Assembly (NCBI GenBank): GCA_963970005.1
Contig: CAXAMN010028916.1
Span: 1,749,934-1,813,933, forward strand
DNA: 64,000 nt
Direction of reading: 5' to 3'
Source of the DNA: Durusdinium trenchii
Lineage: Eukaryota; Sar; Dinophyceae; Suessiales; Symbiodiniaceae
Shown piece by piece: positions 32,801 to 43,336 of this stretch. The translations under genes were made by a program, and so were the position numbers. A model generated the notes under the pieces. It ran no database searches. It had not been told where the DNA came from and saw only the letters and a program-made list of their open reading frames with translations. How positions within the stretch are numbered: the first letter of the stretch is position 1; the number at the start of each line of letters is the position of its first letter.

Positions 32801-35800
32801 TCGTCGATTTCGTACCTGGCTGGACATGGAAACATCTGAGAAACCGGTTGGACCATCAGTAGCGTCCTTGTTCCTAGTAGCGATGCCAGGAGACCATCAA
32901 AGACCCCAGAAGGTTCGGTTGGATGTTGCCATGCCGTTGGATGGATTCCCCAACACGGCCAACGAGTGTCTTCATCCCCTCGTCCGCTGGCGATCGTCCG
33001 CTGCATTTCTAGGAGGCTCCGATTCATAGACAAATCCAATCGGTCCCAATGAGAAAAATCATCACTTTGCGCAGTCAGATTGTGACGATCGCAGGAATGG
33101 CACGTGCTGTAGCAGTATAGCAGCCTTCGTTAAAATAAAAAAAAAAGTTCCAAAATGATTGCTAGCCTTGGTGTACGATCATGTTCCAAAAGGGAGCAGT
33201 ACAATCTCACACAATGGTCACTCGAACACGTCCAAGTTGAAGAATCGATAAGGCTCTTGGTAGAAAGGGAGGCTGGCCTTGGTCTGAGGTCTGAAATGGT
33301 CTCGCAGCAATCCATTGTGGTTACGCTGATTCCATGATGGACTGCAGGTGGATGCAGGTGGATTCACATACACCGGTGTCACCGGTGTCACAGAGTGTGT
33401 AAAAATGTGGATCTGTCTGAGATCCGTGCTTTGGTCGCATGTTCTGGAAGACCGAAGAGTGATGGTACGTCACCCTGAGCTTGTGTCAGCAGTGACCAGG
33501 CGCATCATTTAAAATGTTTGTGGCTACAGTCTAGGCCAGTAGCTGCTTGTAGCTTGCAATAATTCTTGGGATAATGACTCTCATTCAGAAACCAATGCAG
33601 TCATATGCAGTCTATAGATGTCTACAGCTTGCTTCATGATGTCGGCCCCCGAACACTTCCCACTGAACTTGCCAGACGAGGTGCCAAAAAGCTAACGTCC
33701 ATTCCCAAAGAGGCAGGGCCTGAGCAGATCATTCCACTGCTTATCGCAGCACGATTCATTTCAGAATCGCAGCTGAAAATCAGGCAGGCTGACAAGGATT
33801 GAGGAATTGACTTTGCAGATCATATATCGGCTGCAGTTGCAATCTCTCATCCACTTGATTTCCAACCAACAGAACATTTTGAAGCCGAAGCAGGCAGTGT
33901 TCAAACAAGGATTATCTATCTGAAATCATATCTAAATTATTCTAAAGATGTGTATATACTGGAGATAGCAATTCCAGGGCCAAACTTCGTGCATTCTGTC
34001 TGAGAAAGAAGACTAGCTGCGGCTAGCTGTGCTAGACTTAAATCGGAATCCATCTGGCTATTCTAAAGGTCGAAAGACCTCATGTGGTCTCTGATTCGTG
34101 AGCCCAGTCCCTTGACGTGCCTCTAGGCTTTTGGTCTGTGTGGCCACCAAACGGCTCCTCCCAGAGGCCCTGAGTAGGAGAATTGCCACAGAAAATGCTT
34201 TCCCTGAGGTGCTGGGGAAACTCTCAGTTGGACTGCATAGCATACGTATTATATAACTGATATTGTATTTCTTAGATAGTCCTTTCCACCTTCGAACCAT
34301 GAGCAGGTGTGCCAAAGCTCGTTCTCTTGCGTCCATCATTTGTCATCTGCGGCATTGTTCACCAACTTGCATGGACTTGCTACTGACAGTGACTAAACGT
34401 TCATAGAAACTCATACACCCCATACTCAAAAGACATGCCCCACAAGTGCACCTCTCTAAGCCCTGGGTTTGCACCAATTGGCCAATCTACTTTCAGGACA
34501 TCTGCGCTTAGAACTGGGTTCCAGCACATTTGTGTCCAGTCCATTGGGATGAGCTGCTGCGTCCAGCAACACCTTGGAACAGCGACGAAGGACGGTCTGG
34601 AATGCTTCGTCCCACGGCCTGTTGGGAGAAAAGGAAACAGCATGAGATAGAATAGAATGACTAATGTCTGTCTAGACCTAATTACCTGTAAAAGATTGAT
34701 CGGCAGCCTCCTTGCAGTCAAGGTGCCGTGTCTGGTGCTGCCACGGAGGCTGTGTCAGGTGGAAGCCTCTCCTTGAACCAGGGAGCAACGGCTTTTAGAA
34801 GCTCCGTGTGGCACAATCGACCTCGAAACCTTCATCTGACTTCCGAGGCGATGTGCATCTCTTTGTTCTGTGGTGCATTGGCATTGACCATCAAAAGAAA
34901 GTCCAAAGTGTTACTGCTTTTGAGGCTAGGCGCTTGCAATCAGGTTTGTCATTGTTCAAAATAAAATGACTGTATTGCTGATTTGTGGGTGAATTGAATT
35001 GTCTAAGTCTCCAATGTTGGATCAACTTCGACAGTCTTCCATAGATTCTACTGCTTCAATAGAGCAAAAGGCTGGAAAACATCTCTTCTCTTTGGATTTC
35101 CTTGGCACGTTAAAAATCAACCCGCGGATCTCCGTTGGATTCCGCTACGAAAAACGGGACCGGAGCGGTTTGTCGGGCTCCTTGGGCGTTCGATACCGCT
35201 CGAAGTTGAGCATGTTCCGGGCATTCAGCCTGGCAACTCCATGGATTTCCTCGTCCCGACTCGTCCCGATTTCCTCCCTGACCTTCACTTCATTTTTTGG
35301 AAAAGAACTCTGACGGACCTTGAACTCTGATGATCTCCCAGTTTTGGAGACGATGCGAGCACGTGGATTTCCACCACCCTGGCCTCTGCAAGATCTGCCC
35401 TCCAACGGAGACTTCCAACGCCAACGGCGAGTGGTGCAGAATCGCCTTCAATGAGCATGGGATGAATCTGGATCCCAAGTCTCAACAGGGGCACATGGTG
35501 GCACCGGTTCGAAAGGGCAAAGAGAGTTTGTTTTCTTGAGCTGGCAGCAACGATCAAACAACACTGACAGCACTCAGAGCTGGATTGCTGTTCTTTCTGG
35601 TAGAACACCCCCAAGTGCACTCTCTTGAACCAACTAAAGCAACTAAAGAGTGGGTGTGTCTCAAAGACAGGCCACCCTGGGAAGACAATTCAACAAGATG
35701 ATGGTGATGAAGCTGCAGCAGTTTTGGAAATGGGCCTGGTGCTATCAGGTGATCAGGTCCGTGGCTGGACCCGCCAGTCGAGTAAACGTGATGCTAAAGA

Positions 35801-38800
35801 ATAAACTATAAAAGCAAAAATGCGTCAGTTGTTTACCTAACAGCGATGGCCTCCCAACCTGAAAGCGATGGCCTCCAACCTATTAGCGATGGCCTCCAAC
35901 CTAATGGTCGTAGGCAAGGAGAGTAAACAAATCCTGTGTGGTCTTGCAAACGGTCTTGGGGTGAGTTGTCAGCAACTCCGTTCTGTCCTCTGCTGCTGTG
36001 CCGTCAGCCGTGGCAAACTTGAAAATGCTCTTGCCGCTTTCATCCGCTTCAGAGACCTGCGCTGCCCGGCAGCGGGACACATTCGCCGTTCGCACTGTTG
36101 GCACCTCTAACGTCTGACAAAACGTGCATTTGGTCTTTCAGCTGGATCAACTGGTCGACACACGTACAGGATCAATCAGCCTATACTCCACTGAGTACAG
36201 TTCTATGCTGCCAGTTGGGTCACACATAGGGTCCTTCCTTAAACAACATGGAGGGAGCCCTCCTTCGGCTTTCCCTTTTCAGGCCAGGCCCTGAGCTGCC
36301 TTGCGAAAAAGGGGCGCGTTTGGAAGGGTAGATCCAAGTCTGGAATAAGAGGGGACACGACATGAATATCTTAAATAAACCTCTTCAGATCCACCACAAG
36401 GCCTTTGCTGCTGCTGGCGGAGGATCGGAGACCACATCCCCTGGCGGAATCTCATGGCCTGAGACGGTGCGCGCTTGGCACCGTTGAAGTTAACAGCGAA
36501 GCGACCAGGGACCGTCAAATGGTGGGTTTGTGGAAGGCTGGACTTGCAGAACTTAAACTTGGTGGGAGCATCCAGACACCCTTGGTGGTAGAGCTTATTG
36601 AGGAGTCAAATCATCATCTACATACCCCTGACAAGCTGTCGAGAAAAGAAGCCCACACAGGGTCTCCAAAGAGCCTGTCAGTTCATTGACCAAGGCTGCT
36701 CGAAAGATTCCCCTGCTCGAAAGAGAAACGCCACATTCAACCCTACTAGCGTCGTTTTCTGCGAAGAGCACTGTTTCTGCAAAGAGCCCAAGATGTCGGA
36801 CGGATGTGCAGCGGCTTGATCTCAGTGATTCGCATTCGAACCATGCCTCACAGCCCGCCCAAGTGATCGGCGAGCTCAACCGTTGCGAAGGTTGGAATCA
36901 GAAGGGCATATGCGGCATGGGGTCAAAACGGGTGCATCGAAACCGTGGTAGACTAATCTGTAGTCCTTCTGAGAGCCTTTCTTGTTTTGATGCTTCTGGG
37001 GTGCCTTTGGGTGCTATACTAGTACGCACGTACCAGATCGTCGTACCAGTGTTTCGCATTGGAATCAATCTGGCCCAGTTCATCAAACCGAACCCATATC
37101 TTGATAGGAAAGGGCACGCATCCTCTCTCCATGGTGGCCTGAAGCATAAATGTTGAGCTTCAGCAGCAAGTGAGGTGTTTCCTGAGCCGGTGCAAGCCAA
37201 AGCTTTTTCAGCTAGCCAGAAAGACGAATTCAGGAAACGTCGGGACAATCATGGAAGTGGAACATAGGCACTAATTTCCGGGAGGGTAACTTGTAAGGAA
37301 ACTGTGCCTGCATTCCTGCCAGGCACAAACATGAGGAAACAAAAGGACGGAGCTGCAGTCTTCCCTGCCTCATTCACATGCTTCACTTGAAAGCTAAAGC
37401 CACCTTCAGGGAGAGGTGCCCTGGCAGCCAGGGAAAAAAAAAGACCAAGTCACCTGGCCCTTCGGAATGGACCAGAATCAAAAGCCTTCCACTCTTGTAA
37501 AATTACAGATTCGCTTCTGTGGAACGTCCCCTGGACCTCAACCTCGTGTTGCACAACTTTTTGCCACATCACATGACAAATGGAACTCACGCCATGAAAC
37601 CGGGCAGCAGAATCAAGTGCCTAGCGCCCTGTTCGTCCAGCAAGTGCTGAGTCAGGGTGTTAGCACGGAGCGTGCAAAATAATGGCTGGTCGCAGTCATC
37701 TGCGCGTGCAAAATAATGGTCGGTCGCGGTCATCTGCGCGTGCAAAATAATGGTCGGTCGCGGTCATTCACTGCACGCCCTGCCCAGAATGCAATGAATT
37801 TCGTGGCCTCAAAGAAGCCTCAAGACCCTGGGGGGTCGATTCTTCCAAGGCCACTTGACATCTGAATTGGATTGACTTGGGCCCCTGGGCTAGTGGCAAA
37901 TTCAAAAGTTGGGAAGGGAACATCAAGGGAACTTTACAGCAACTGCTTCAAGTGAGATAGACGTGGATAGACTGACGCTGCCAACACTTTGATGGCACGT
38001 TCAATCAAATGGCAGGGTTGCTACGACCTCACGGCCACGACGGCAACACTGCCCTTCACGGTGCAACGACGGTATGCATCCAAGCGATGCATCCAGCAAT
38101 CCTTAGAACTCAAGCTCCTCCGTGCCCGAACTCGTGGAGACCAGATCCGACATCTCGGAACCATGGCGGTTCTTGGACACAATGTCGGCCAGGGCAACCG
38201 TTTTGCCCAGATTCCATGACAGCTCAGCAGCAATGGTGGTGCGGACAATGTTGGGATGCCTCAGCATGGCCTCTTGCTCCAGGCGGTGTAGTTGACTTTC
38301 ACATCCGGCCTGAACCAACTCAATGAATGCCGTCAACTCTGAACGATAAGCTTGGAGGTAACACTGTGGAAAGCTATACATGGCCGGTGGCATCAAATGC
38401 CCGTCTGCTGTGGCCAGTTCCACGGTGTTCGTCAGCTCGTTCTTCGCACTCAGCATGCCTTGTTCTCCAAAGGCCTCAATGCGCTGGTCATAGCCGTAAG
38501 ATGCATCCCGGCTGGTGTCGACCATGGCTATGAGGCCGCTGGAATACTTGAACATCACTGCACAAGTATCCAAATCACCCATGGCTCGAATTTCTGGATG
38601 GTAGCTGTGGCCAATGGCAGTCACGGCTTCCGGCACTTGGCCTCCGAGGAAGTCAAGCATGTCAAAGTCGTGGATGAGCATGTCATGAAAAATTCCGCCA
38701 CTGGTCCGGAGGTACTCCATTGGAGGAATGGGATTGTCACGGCTGCATGTTTTGAGGACCTTCAAGTTCCCGATGGCTCCTGCATCCAAGCTTTGCTTCA

Positions 38801-39751
38801 GTGCACGAAAGTGCCGATCAGCACGTCGCTGGTATCCGCAAACGGAGGCCAAGTTCTTACTCCTTGCTAGTTCAACGGCCTCTTCAACCTCGGCCAGCTC
38901 ATGAGAGATGGGCTTTTCAGCCAGAACTGCTTTGTCAGCACAGAGCGCCTTCATGATGTACGGGAAGTGCGTGTCGGTGGCTGATGCCACAATCACGGCG
39001 TCCACGGCATCTGGCCCTTGGAGTGCTTCATCTAGATCAGTGGACCAGTGGCAGCCCCTCTCAGCTGCAATGCGCTCAGCCTTCACTGCGTCCACGTCAA
39101 TAACCCATGCCAAAGAGACAGACCCTGCAAGTTGGAGGATGGACTGCATATGGAAGTGTCCCGCTCGTCCAAGGCCAACGAGGGCCACCTTCACAACCTC
39201 GTTCGTCATGAAGCCACTGGAGCGCTGATTTCCTACACTGACCTTTACTTGCAGACAAATGCCTTCAGTCATTGAAAAAGTCTAGGAATCTTGAGACCAA
39301 CGAGAGGCTCTGTGATCTCTTGTGTGCTTCAATTGCATAGCAGCATAGCACAAGGAAAAGCATAGCACAAAACCTCTGCAACGAAAAAGAACATGCAGCA
39401 TGCAGCAACGACTGTCATGACTGTCACTTGGTTTCCACTCATGGAGCCTGGTTTGTGGAAGGACAGTCCAGAGAGCTTTCTCCCTTTCGGGTCTACTGAT
39501 CCATTTCTTGTACCTCCAGCCACAGAAAGGTGCCGAGCTACTCGGTTCACGGAAACAACTCGTTTCTCACGCTGTGTCCATGTCTCTGTTGCGTGTAGTT
39601 GCTGTGAAAATGGGAAACGCAGAACGCCGCAAAGACTCTGACGCATCCGCAGGACGCCGAGTGAATTCAATCAGATCTTCGGCCTTCGGCAAAAGGAACC
39701 TTGCTCGCAAGTCCTGAACTTGGATCTGTCCACAGCGGCTGCTGGCAAAAC
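25348..39751 (-). CDS. GH31 glucosidase II alpha subunit with inserted P-domain
   Basis: ER enzyme that trims the inner glucoses of N-glycans. Minus-strand exons run from an N-terminal one (about 39681-39751, DRSKFRTCEQGSFCRR) through about 36795-36846 (GMVRMRITEIKP), 35384-35455, 35160-35229 (LNARNMLNFERYR), 34121-34157, 33685-33719, 33430-33474 (FGLPEHAT) and 33222-33277 to about 32753-32815 (YEIDEPMALYGAIP). They continue with 32349-32392, about 31907-31970, 31702-31775, 31444-31534, 31295-31353, 31117-31155 (LDIEHTDGKAYF), 31001-31037 and about 30811-30889 (NVVDPHIKKDG). The P-domain exons follow, then 29197-29236 to 25533-25584. The catalytic nucleophile motif WNDMNEPSVFNGPE and acid/base motif IWTGDN are intact, as is DVGGFFKHPDTEM. 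Exon phases agree throughout. The signal-peptide exon and C-terminal exons are not identified. An intronless gene lies inside the first long intron. Confidence 0.92.
26760..29236 (-). CDS. Glucosidase II catalytic barrel exons
   Basis: Fully phase-consistent chain: 29197-29236 (WCWPGTSLYPDFT), 29011-29090 (DPAMREYWGSQFALDKYTG), 28776-28815 (NDMNEPSVFNGPE), 28654-28718 (VTMPRDAIHPNGMVEHRDVH), 28459-28521 (YGYYVHRATFEGLQKR), 28306-28367 (PFVLTRSFFIGSHKY, IWTG), 28022-28068 (DNYAQWSHLKASIAM), 27750-27791 (VGALTLGGQSLVGA), 27489-27538 (DVGGFFKHPDTEMTVR), 27194-27248 (YQLAVLIYPFLRNHAHLE), 27080-27135 (TPRREPYVFDEKTMLRIK) and 26760-26850. The nucleophile Asp is in NDMNEP and the acid/base Asp in TGDN. 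Donors: GC after 29197, 29011, 28776, 28459, 28306 and 27194; GA after 28022 and 27750; GT at the rest. Confidence 0.92.
29410..30393 (-). CDS. Calnexin/calreticulin P-domain arm inserted in GH31
   Basis: Four minus-strand exons, all in phase. 30331-30393 (63 nt) encodes VRDKGFFVKK of GH31 followed directly by VSYKQIDDPTD. 30003-30065 (63 nt) encodes VKPADWVEETKIPDPTATQ plus PP. 29575-29642 (68 nt) encodes EWNTEEDGPW and VAPQIDNPAYKG. 29410-29427 (18 nt) encodes AWHPRKV and joins WCWPG of the next GH31 exon. The translation holds two type-1 P-domain repeats (I.DP....P.DW) and type-2 repeats (G.W..P.I.NP.Y and G.W.PRK), as in calnexin and calreticulin. In ordinary glucosidase II this position is a short loop between 'YVK..DGS.YEG' and 'WCWPG'. 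The inserted arm is about 60 residues. Confidence 0.88.
32858..32892. repeat. tagtagcgatgccagg repeat in glucosidase II intron
   Basis: Single copy of tagcgtccttgttcctagtagcgatgccagg in the intron upstream of the exon encoding EIDEPMALYG. Confidence 0.75.
34400..34640 (-). CDS. Possible exon, unassigned
   Basis: A minus-strand frame reads RRCSKVLLDAAAHPNGLDTN, protein-like, between the glucosidase II exons at 34157 and 35160. I cannot align it with glucosidase II. It could be a lineage-specific linker exon or noise. Confidence 0.25.
35840..35910. repeat. gatggcctccaacct dispersed repeat
   Basis: Three tandem copies of agcgatggcctccaaccta in a glucosidase II intron. Confidence 0.8.
35970..36056 (-). 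CDS. Probable glucosidase II N-terminal-domain exon
   Basis: Begins at AG|GTCTCTGAAGC and reads VSEADESGKSIFKFATADGT. It lies between the exon GMVRMRITEIKP and the exon ALEVSVGGQ, where glucosidase II has the variable part of its N-terminal beta domain. Coding composition is good; the assignment rests on position. Confidence 0.5.
37040..37135 (-). CDS. Possible glucosidase II N-terminal exon
   Basis: A minus-strand frame reads PIKIWVRFDELGQIDSNAKH followed by WYDDLV. It lies just upstream of the GMVRMRITE exon, so it may encode the preceding strands of the N-terminal beta domain. Boundaries are not fixed. Confidence 0.4.
37671..37768. repeat. 34-bp tandem repeat, three copies
   Basis: The unit cgtgcaaaataatggtcggtcgcggtcatctgcg starts at 37671, 37705 and 37739, the first copy with two changes. 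It lies in the first long glucosidase II intron, 330 bp from the 3' end of the intronless dehydrogenase gene. Confidence 0.85.
38103..39272 (-). CDS. Gfo/Idh/MocA oxidoreductase, inositol 2-dehydrogenase-like
   Basis: A 389-codon uninterrupted ORF, complete with stop. It is an NAD(P)-dependent sugar/polyol dehydrogenase that would oxidise myo-inositol or a related ring sugar. The N-terminal Rossmann motif is VALVGLGRAGHFHM. The family EKP motif is in LAEKPISHE (about residue 121). The substrate/catalytic region is SGGIFHDMLIHDFDML (about residues 190-206). Length fits the family (about 330-390). The start could be the first Met or Met22 (39209), which gives the usual family N-terminus. It is intronless in a region where all other genes are heavily split, and it lies on the same strand inside the first intron of the glucosidase II gene. 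This suggests retroposition or acquisition from a bacterium. Confidence 0.92.
   Translation of the reverse strand: MTEGICLQVKVSVGNQRSSGFMTNEVVKVALVGLGRAGHFHMQSILQLAGSVSLAWVIDVDAVKAERIAAERGCHWSTDLDEALQGPDAVDAVIVASATDTHFPYIMKALCADKAVLAEKPISHELAEVEEAVELARSKNLASVCGYQRRADRHFRALKQSLDAGAIGNLKVLKTCSRDNPIPPMEYLRTSGGIFHDMLIHDFDMLDFLGGQVPEAVTAIGHSYHPEIRAMGDLDTCAVMFKYSSGLIAMVDTSRDASYGYDQRIEAFGEQGMLSAKNELTNTVELATADGHLMPPAMYSFPQCYLQAYRSELTAFIELVQAGCESQLHRLEQEAMLRHPNIVRTTIAAELSWNLGKTVALADIVSKNRHGSEMSDLVSTSSGTEELEF
39290..39312 (-). other. Possible degenerate spliced-leader relic
   Basis: On the minus strand agagcctctcgttggtctcaag lies about 18 nt before the first ATG of the dehydrogenase ORF. It shares agcc, ttgg and ctcaag with the leader in the right order but needs gaps. 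Suggestive only. Confidence 0.25.
39681..39751 (-). CDS. Glucosidase II N-terminal exon
   Basis: Starts at AG|GTTTTGCC and reads VLPAAAVDRSKFRTCEQGS then FCRR, the conserved cysteine-containing N-terminus of mature glucosidase II alpha. It lies upstream of the intronless dehydrogenase gene and 2.9 kb upstream of the next recognised glucosidase exon. The donor is uncertain (GC or GA near 39681-39686). Confidence 0.75.
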
Positions 39752-39759
39752 CTGGCTGC

Positions 39760-40990
39760 AAAACAGCGTCGGTGACCCGGACAGAATTTCTGAGGCCAGG
39801 TAGAAGCTTGGCGATCTCATGCAGTGTAAACGTTTGTACCCTTCCCTAGGCTGGCAGCCAACACTTCCAAGTGCTACAAGTATACACCTTGAAATGCTAT
39901 GCGTTACTTGGTGACGCGAGTTGGTGCCACGACTTCTCGCCATCACGCGACGAACGCGGCACGCGGTCCGCGTGGCTCAGTCCGTCACTGTGAGTGCCAG
40001 GATCAGAAACACCCAGGACATTCGCCTGACCACCTGGACGAGTGGCGAATGAGCCCGGCTTGAGTGGCTCATGGCCGAGCCATCCCATGGACCGAGCTAA
40101 GGATGGTGTTGTCTTCTTCTCCTCGGATAAACCTAGGATTGGAAAAGTGCCCTTCTCAGACTTACTTATATTACAATCAATAATCATATATCTGTGGTAG
40201 TGCATCTGCCTATAAGTTCTTTTGGTGAGACTCTTCCCTAAGTTCTTTGGATGTGGTATTGGCACACGTCTCAAGTTGCGGCCTCCATTGCACCCAGGAC
40301 CGACGCCCCGCCCCAAAGCTTGAAGCCTATTCAGCATCGGCGTGAACACTGAAGTCCAAGGTCACCTAATAGCAATGGCCTCCAACCTACTAGCCTCGGG
40401 CCCTTGAGAGCCAATGCATCCAAAATCATCCAAGCATTCAGTGTGTGTGTGCGTGTGCGCGCGCGCATCTTTTCTTAGATGCTTCGCCTGTGCGAGTGCA
40501 TCTTTGGCAGCCGCAATCTGATGCATCCGGACATCGGCGCAAAGGTGCCACCCTTTGGTAGCGATCATGCAGAGATCAAAAGAAACATCGCCGATGCGGA
40601 GAACATGTGGACCTCCCCTCTCGAAGCAAACCGACTACAACAATTCAGTCGTCCGGAAAGAAATGATCATCTGGAACGGATTCGGTTCCCATGACCGTTC
40701 CTCACTTGATAGCCTCATATCACGAAAACTCGCCAAGAATGGAAAGGACAACTAATGCCAAAACTGAACAGGATAGGGTTGCAAACTTGCCTAATGAGGT
40801 GGGTAAGTAAGCGGTGGCTGCAGGTTGTCTGCAGTGGGTCAAGGAAAACCACTTGTGAAGCTCCCATCAAGCTGATAATCTGCACTTTAAGAATTTGCCC
40901 AGAAGCCGCTCCCACATTACAAGACTGGCGATTTCGAAATGGCCAACTACCTGGATCCAAACTTTTACTTCTCAACAAAGCATCCAAACA
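39760..40990. other. Upstream region, signal-peptide exon not found
   Basis: The first exon of the glucosidase II gene should lie here but no hydrophobic leader could be fixed. Dispersed repeat cctaatagcaatggcctccaacctactagc lies at 40366-40395, and a short (gt)n(gc)n run at 40440-40466. Confidence 0.4.
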
Positions 40991-41010
40991 TGTCAAAACC
41001 TCCCATTGAC

Positions 41011-41091
41011 TCAGCTTCGTTCCAATGTGTTAACATGTTCGGGTGTCCTTTTAAGAGCCCAGCCTTTGCGGAAGCTCTCCAGCATCTCGGC
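41011..41091 (-). CDS. Single exon of an unidentified gene
   Basis: Starts at AG|GCCGAGATG and reads AEMLESFRKGWALKRTPEHV then NTLER. Composition is clearly protein-like. No family recognised and the neighbouring exons were not located. Confidence 0.45.
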   Translation of the reverse strand, partial: AEMLESFRKGWALKRTPEHVNTLERS

Positions 41092-41204
41092 CTGCGGGGG
41101 CTGAACAAGCACCGAACAGGGTCAGACTCCAAAGCAGCCCTCCATAGATCCGGTGCCATCCGATTTGGTGAGGATGTTATGACTTATGACTACTGGTAGC
41201 GTTC

Positions 41205-41400
41205 GGACGCTACTAGTAACAAAGGGCATCGCTACGAACGGAGCAAGGACGCTGCACGCTACTAGTAGCTCCTGGCATTACTACTAGGAACAAGGACGCT
41301 ACTAACAGCAAGGACACTATTAGGTGGAGGCCATCGCAAGTAGGTTGGATGCCATCGCTACTAGTAACAAGAAGCTACTAGTAACTAGTAACAAGGGGAC
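41205..41400. repeat. Cluster of ctactaggagcaagg and ctagtaacaag repeats
   Basis: Reverse-orientation copies of the 40-bp family (actaggaacaaggacgct) with copies of ggccatcgcaagtaggttgg and ctactagtaacaagaag. Three short repeat families sit next to each other here. Confidence 0.8.
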
Positions 41401-43330
41401 TAAGCGCCTCCGGAAAGACTCTGAAAGGCAATCGGATATCAGTGAGATCAGCGCTCTTTTTCGCATGGGTGAGACACGGGTGGGTAGTGAACCCAAAAAG
41501 GACATGCCGGAATTCCCGTGAAACCAATCACTGCCGCGCGACCTGGACAGAGGCAAGCATGTGGGGGCCAGCTGATCGGTTCATGTGTGAAGACCAAAAA
41601 CATGAACCGAATGAACCGATGTTTTTCGTATGTTGCCATGTCTTTTGTGAGAGAAATGAGCTATTAGGCAGCCGTAAAGTGACACACAAAAACTCAGATC
41701 GCGTGGTTGTAAAAGACAGAACATCCAGAGAACCCCATCCACACCTCATCACACCTCCGCATCCGCCTCAAGCACCATCAAGCACCTCCCTCTCGGGCCA
41801 GGTCTGAGGTACTTGCCTGTAGCCACACCAGCTTGAGACTGTGGGGGGCATAGCCTTTGGGCTATGTCAAGGTGTTTCACGCTTCGGGCGATGTGGAGCT
41901 GTCCACGCCTCTCCTGGCTCACTGGAGGCAGCCTGAACTGAAGCTTCGGAGAAAAACTTGGGGGTGCCACAGGCAAATGAGTCACACAAACATCCAATGA
42001 ACTTCTTGAAAGCCCCTGTTGTTAAGACTCATAATATCTGTTTACAAGTTCACGTTTTGATGTTTGGCCGAAAAGGTGCCGAAGGATGAAATCACTGTGT
42101 TCTTAGAAACAGGACCATAGACTTAGAAAGTCTCAGGTCAAAAATTGCATTGTTGCCTTGGCCTCGATGCACAATTCGTTCACGAAATGTCCAAAGCCAT
42201 CAGTAGGAGAAATGCAGGAAGAGATAGGAAACGGATGGAAAAGGCGTGTTTGTTGGTGAAAGTTTCAATTGATTTCTTTGGTCTTGTGTATCCACTAGAG
42301 TTTCTTCGCCGTGTCGGGTCCAGCCTCTCGAAACTTGCTGGGATCCAGCGTGGACGTCTTTTGCATCTGAAGTATGGCAAATGATGAAAGGGAGCAAACG
42401 TGCCGCTGCGTCTCCAAAGCTTGCCCAAATATCGGTTCTAAAAAAAATAAAACGTCCGCGATGGCTGTCAACTCGACCCAAATACAGGATAGGAATACTG
42501 GATCTGTTGGATCTATGGCCGCACTTCAGCACTTCGGTCGCGGGGTCGACCGACCATGGTCATCCCGCGGATCTGTGATTGCCACTGGAAGGCATGCAGG
42601 ATCTGTTTGAGGCAAATGGTTCCAATTTGGCAAGACGAGATATATTATATATACAAGATGACAATATATATATATATGTGTATGTATATGCATTAAGGGT
42701 TGGCCAACTAGACAAGTGAACTTTTGGACTCCCGCACTGCAAAAAGGGCTTTTAAGGCCAAACCGTGCTCTGAGTCTCTGGCACTGCCCCGTTGGGCATT
42801 CTGCAAGCCCTGACCCAAGGTGCTGTGTAGCGTCCGTTGCTCCTCCTCATCCGAGACTCGTGGCAAGCCACGGCAGAGACTCGTCTCTTTTTTGCTACAG
42901 CAAAATCTCTGAAAGGTACAATGTACAGGTCGGTCAGTTATTATTGGTCAGTTAGGATTGTGCAACAGTTACAAAAGCATATTGACAATACGCATGGCAG
43001 GTTTGCTGCAGCTGCCTCCTGTTGAAGATACACTTCATACGCAGATTCAAATTCCTGCAGCAAGAAGGTGATGATTGCCGACGAGATGCGGTTTCATGTT
43101 ACAATGCCCTACATCAATCGCAAACAACACAAAAGCCATCAAAACAGCTCATTTCTAAAGCAATGCTGCTTGGAGTGAAACTTCGGTGGAAATGTGCTCT
43201 GTCCAGGCACTGGGACCGCCGAACACAAGCCGCTCTTCTGAAGAGAAGAATGATCGAGAGCACCCGCATGCTGAGCATGCTGGATGTCTTTTGAAGTTTG
43301 ACAACTGCAGAAGTTGCATCGGCAGACGTT
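41401..43330. other. Spacer, no gene supported
   Basis: No coding block I can support. An AT/TA microsatellite lies at 42640-42690. Confidence 0.4.
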
Positions 43331-43336
43331 CTGCGG

